DNA of 64,000 nt. Source: Bacteroidales bacterium (lineage in GTDB: Bacteria > Bacteroidota > Bacteroidia > Bacteroidales > UBA932). This document shows positions 63,154 through 64,000 of this stretch, in pieces; positions within the stretch are counted from its first letter, which is position 1; the number at the start of each line of letters is the position of its first letter. The stretch covers positions 1 through 64,000 of the forward strand of contig JAFUFS010000059.1 of the NCBI GenBank assembly GCA_017469745.1, read 5' to 3'. The position numbers and the translations under genes are program-made. The notes beneath the pieces are model-generated. The model made no database searches, was not told the origin of the DNA, and was given only the letters and a program-made list of their open reading frames with translations.

Positions 63154-64000
63154 CTATTTGTTTTTCAGAGCGTTAAGGCTCCTTTCCAAGTTTTCTATCT
63201 TCAAGAGGGCATCAGCCTCCTTCTTGCGCTCCATAGCGACGACTTTCTCGGGTGCATGGGCTGTGAAAGCCTCGTTTGAGAGCTTTTTCCGTACTCCTTC
63301 GAGGAAGCCGCGAAGCCTTGTAAGCTCGGCTTCCATCTTCGCTATCTCCTCCCCTGCATCGACGAGTCCGTCGAGCGGGATGAATATCTCAACTGTTCCG
63401 ACCATGAAGGAAATACCGTTGCCTTCGACGGATTCAGTGACCTTTTCAGCGGAGCCTACGTTTGCAAGCTTGGCAACGACAGGAATCATTTCCATGGGGA
63501 AATCACCCTTTATCTTGATGTCGAGGGCCTCCTTGAGAGGAATATTCTTCTGCTGCCTCGTAGCACGTACACCGCCGGCGAGTTCCTTGGCCGCCTCGAA
63601 GCCTGCGATGACAGCTTCGTCGATCGTGCCGGCCACAGGGCTTGGCTCATACATGATGGTCGCACCTTCGGCACGGTTCGCAAGGGACTGCCAGAGTTCC
63701 TCGCTGATGAACGGCATCACGGGGTGTATCAGTTTCAGGAGCTTCTCAAGGAACACGAGCGTTGCGTCCATGGTGGCCTTGTCGATGGCTTCGCCGAATG
63801 CAGGCTTGACCGCTTCGAGGTACCATGAGCAGTAGTCATCCCAGAACAGCTTGTAGATTGCCATGAGGGCATCGGAGATCCTGAACTTGGAATAGTGTTC
63901 TTCAACAGACTGGATAGTCTGGCTGAGCTTGCTGTCAAACCATTTGACGGCAAGTGAGTTCACCGCGCTCTGCTGAAGTGATTCATCAACTTCCCATCCC
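63154..64000 (-). CDS. valS: Valyl-tRNA synthetase, C-terminal part
   Basis: The frame is open to the right edge (residues GWEVDESLQQSAVNSLAVKWFDSKL are read before the first in-frame GTG), so this is the 3' 282 codons of a longer gene. The anticodon-binding domain (ISDALMAIYKLFWDDYCSWYLEAVKP, HPVMPFISEELWQSL) is followed by the ValS-specific C-terminal coiled coil (about the last 70 residues: AGEEIAKMEAELTRLRGFLEGVRKKLSNEAFTAHAPEKVV and LLKIENLERSLNALKNK), which contacts tRNA-Val. The catalytic domain with HIGH and KMSKS would be outside the window. Confidence 0.95.
   Translation of the reverse strand, partial: GWEVDESLQQSAVNSLAVKWFDSKLSQTIQSVEEHYSKFRISDALMAIYKLFWDDYCSWYLEAVKPAFGEAIDKATMDATLVFLEKLLKLIHPVMPFISEELWQSLANRAEGATIMYEPSPVAGTIDEAVIAGFEAAKELAGGVRATRQQKNIPLKEALDIKIKGDFPMEMIPVVAKLANVGSAEKVTESVEGNGISFMVGTVEIFIPLDGLVDAGEEIAKMEAELTRLRGFLEGVRKKLSNEAFTAHAPEKVVAMERKKEADALLKIENLERSLNALKNK

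Overview
The window reads as a Bacteroidales (Bacteroidota) chromosome of about 50% G+C. The evidence is the Bacteroidota-type promoter boxes (TAnnTTTG at -7, TTTG-like at -33), near-absence of Shine-Dalgarno sequences, a Rho with a long charged insertion, TamL, PorT-like barrels, a PPi-type phosphofructokinase, and the integration modules typical of Bacteroides mobile elements. A cysteate synthase family gene suggests a lineage able to make sulfonolipids (Rikenellaceae/Odoribacteraceae-like or a related uncultured gut/rumen family). I cannot name the genus. No tRNA, rRNA or CRISPR array was recognised.

1-5.8 kb is the integrase end of an integrative element running off the left edge. It carries a CHC2/toprim-type primase (partial), a RecA-fold helicase/ATPase, a small helix-turn-helix (HTH) protein, an unknown protein, a tyrosine recombinase, and a zinc-ribbon protein with five HTH-like units. 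Its right junction lies at the 3' end of mnmE, next to clustered DNA repeats (three 10-bp iterons, a 20-bp palindrome, two tandem 11-bp repeats) that look like an attP arm or operator region.

5.8-35.5 kb is housekeeping: mnmE; carAB behind a possible attenuator; rho; an LptD-like protein divergent from an amidase; dnaA-pepD-rpe; birA; the rsfS-ftsH-cdsA-psd run; ispG with a PorT-like protein and an Ig-like lipoprotein; and the ligA-yihY-rel/spoT run. Convergent genes often overlap by a few bases, and in two cases the terminator of the plus-strand gene lies inside the 3' coding end of the opposing gene.

35.5-46.4 kb holds carbon metabolism and envelope genes: PPi-phosphofructokinase, a cytoplasmic GH13 amylase, an unusual 975-aa receiver plus PEP/pyruvate-binding fusion protein, a SpoU methyltransferase, TamL, a secreted EEP-fold nuclease or phosphatase, and an RlmD-type methyltransferase. 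46.5-54.6 kb holds a DUF1080 protein, a flavodiiron protein, rarA, and a queA-acyltransferase-antiporter-cysteate synthase run.

54.6-64 kb has an AT-rich gap with an orphan promoter, then an XRE regulator, pyrD (class 2 architecture with a Cys at the base position), cinA, a peptidase M19 dipeptidase gene interrupted by one in-frame TGA, a DUF2807 protein, an ABC-F protein, tatC/tatA, a thioesterase and the 3' part of valS. The items most worth following up are the interrupted dipeptidase, the receiver/PEP-binding fusion, the cysteate synthase operon, the carA leader and the att-region repeats with the multi-HTH protein.
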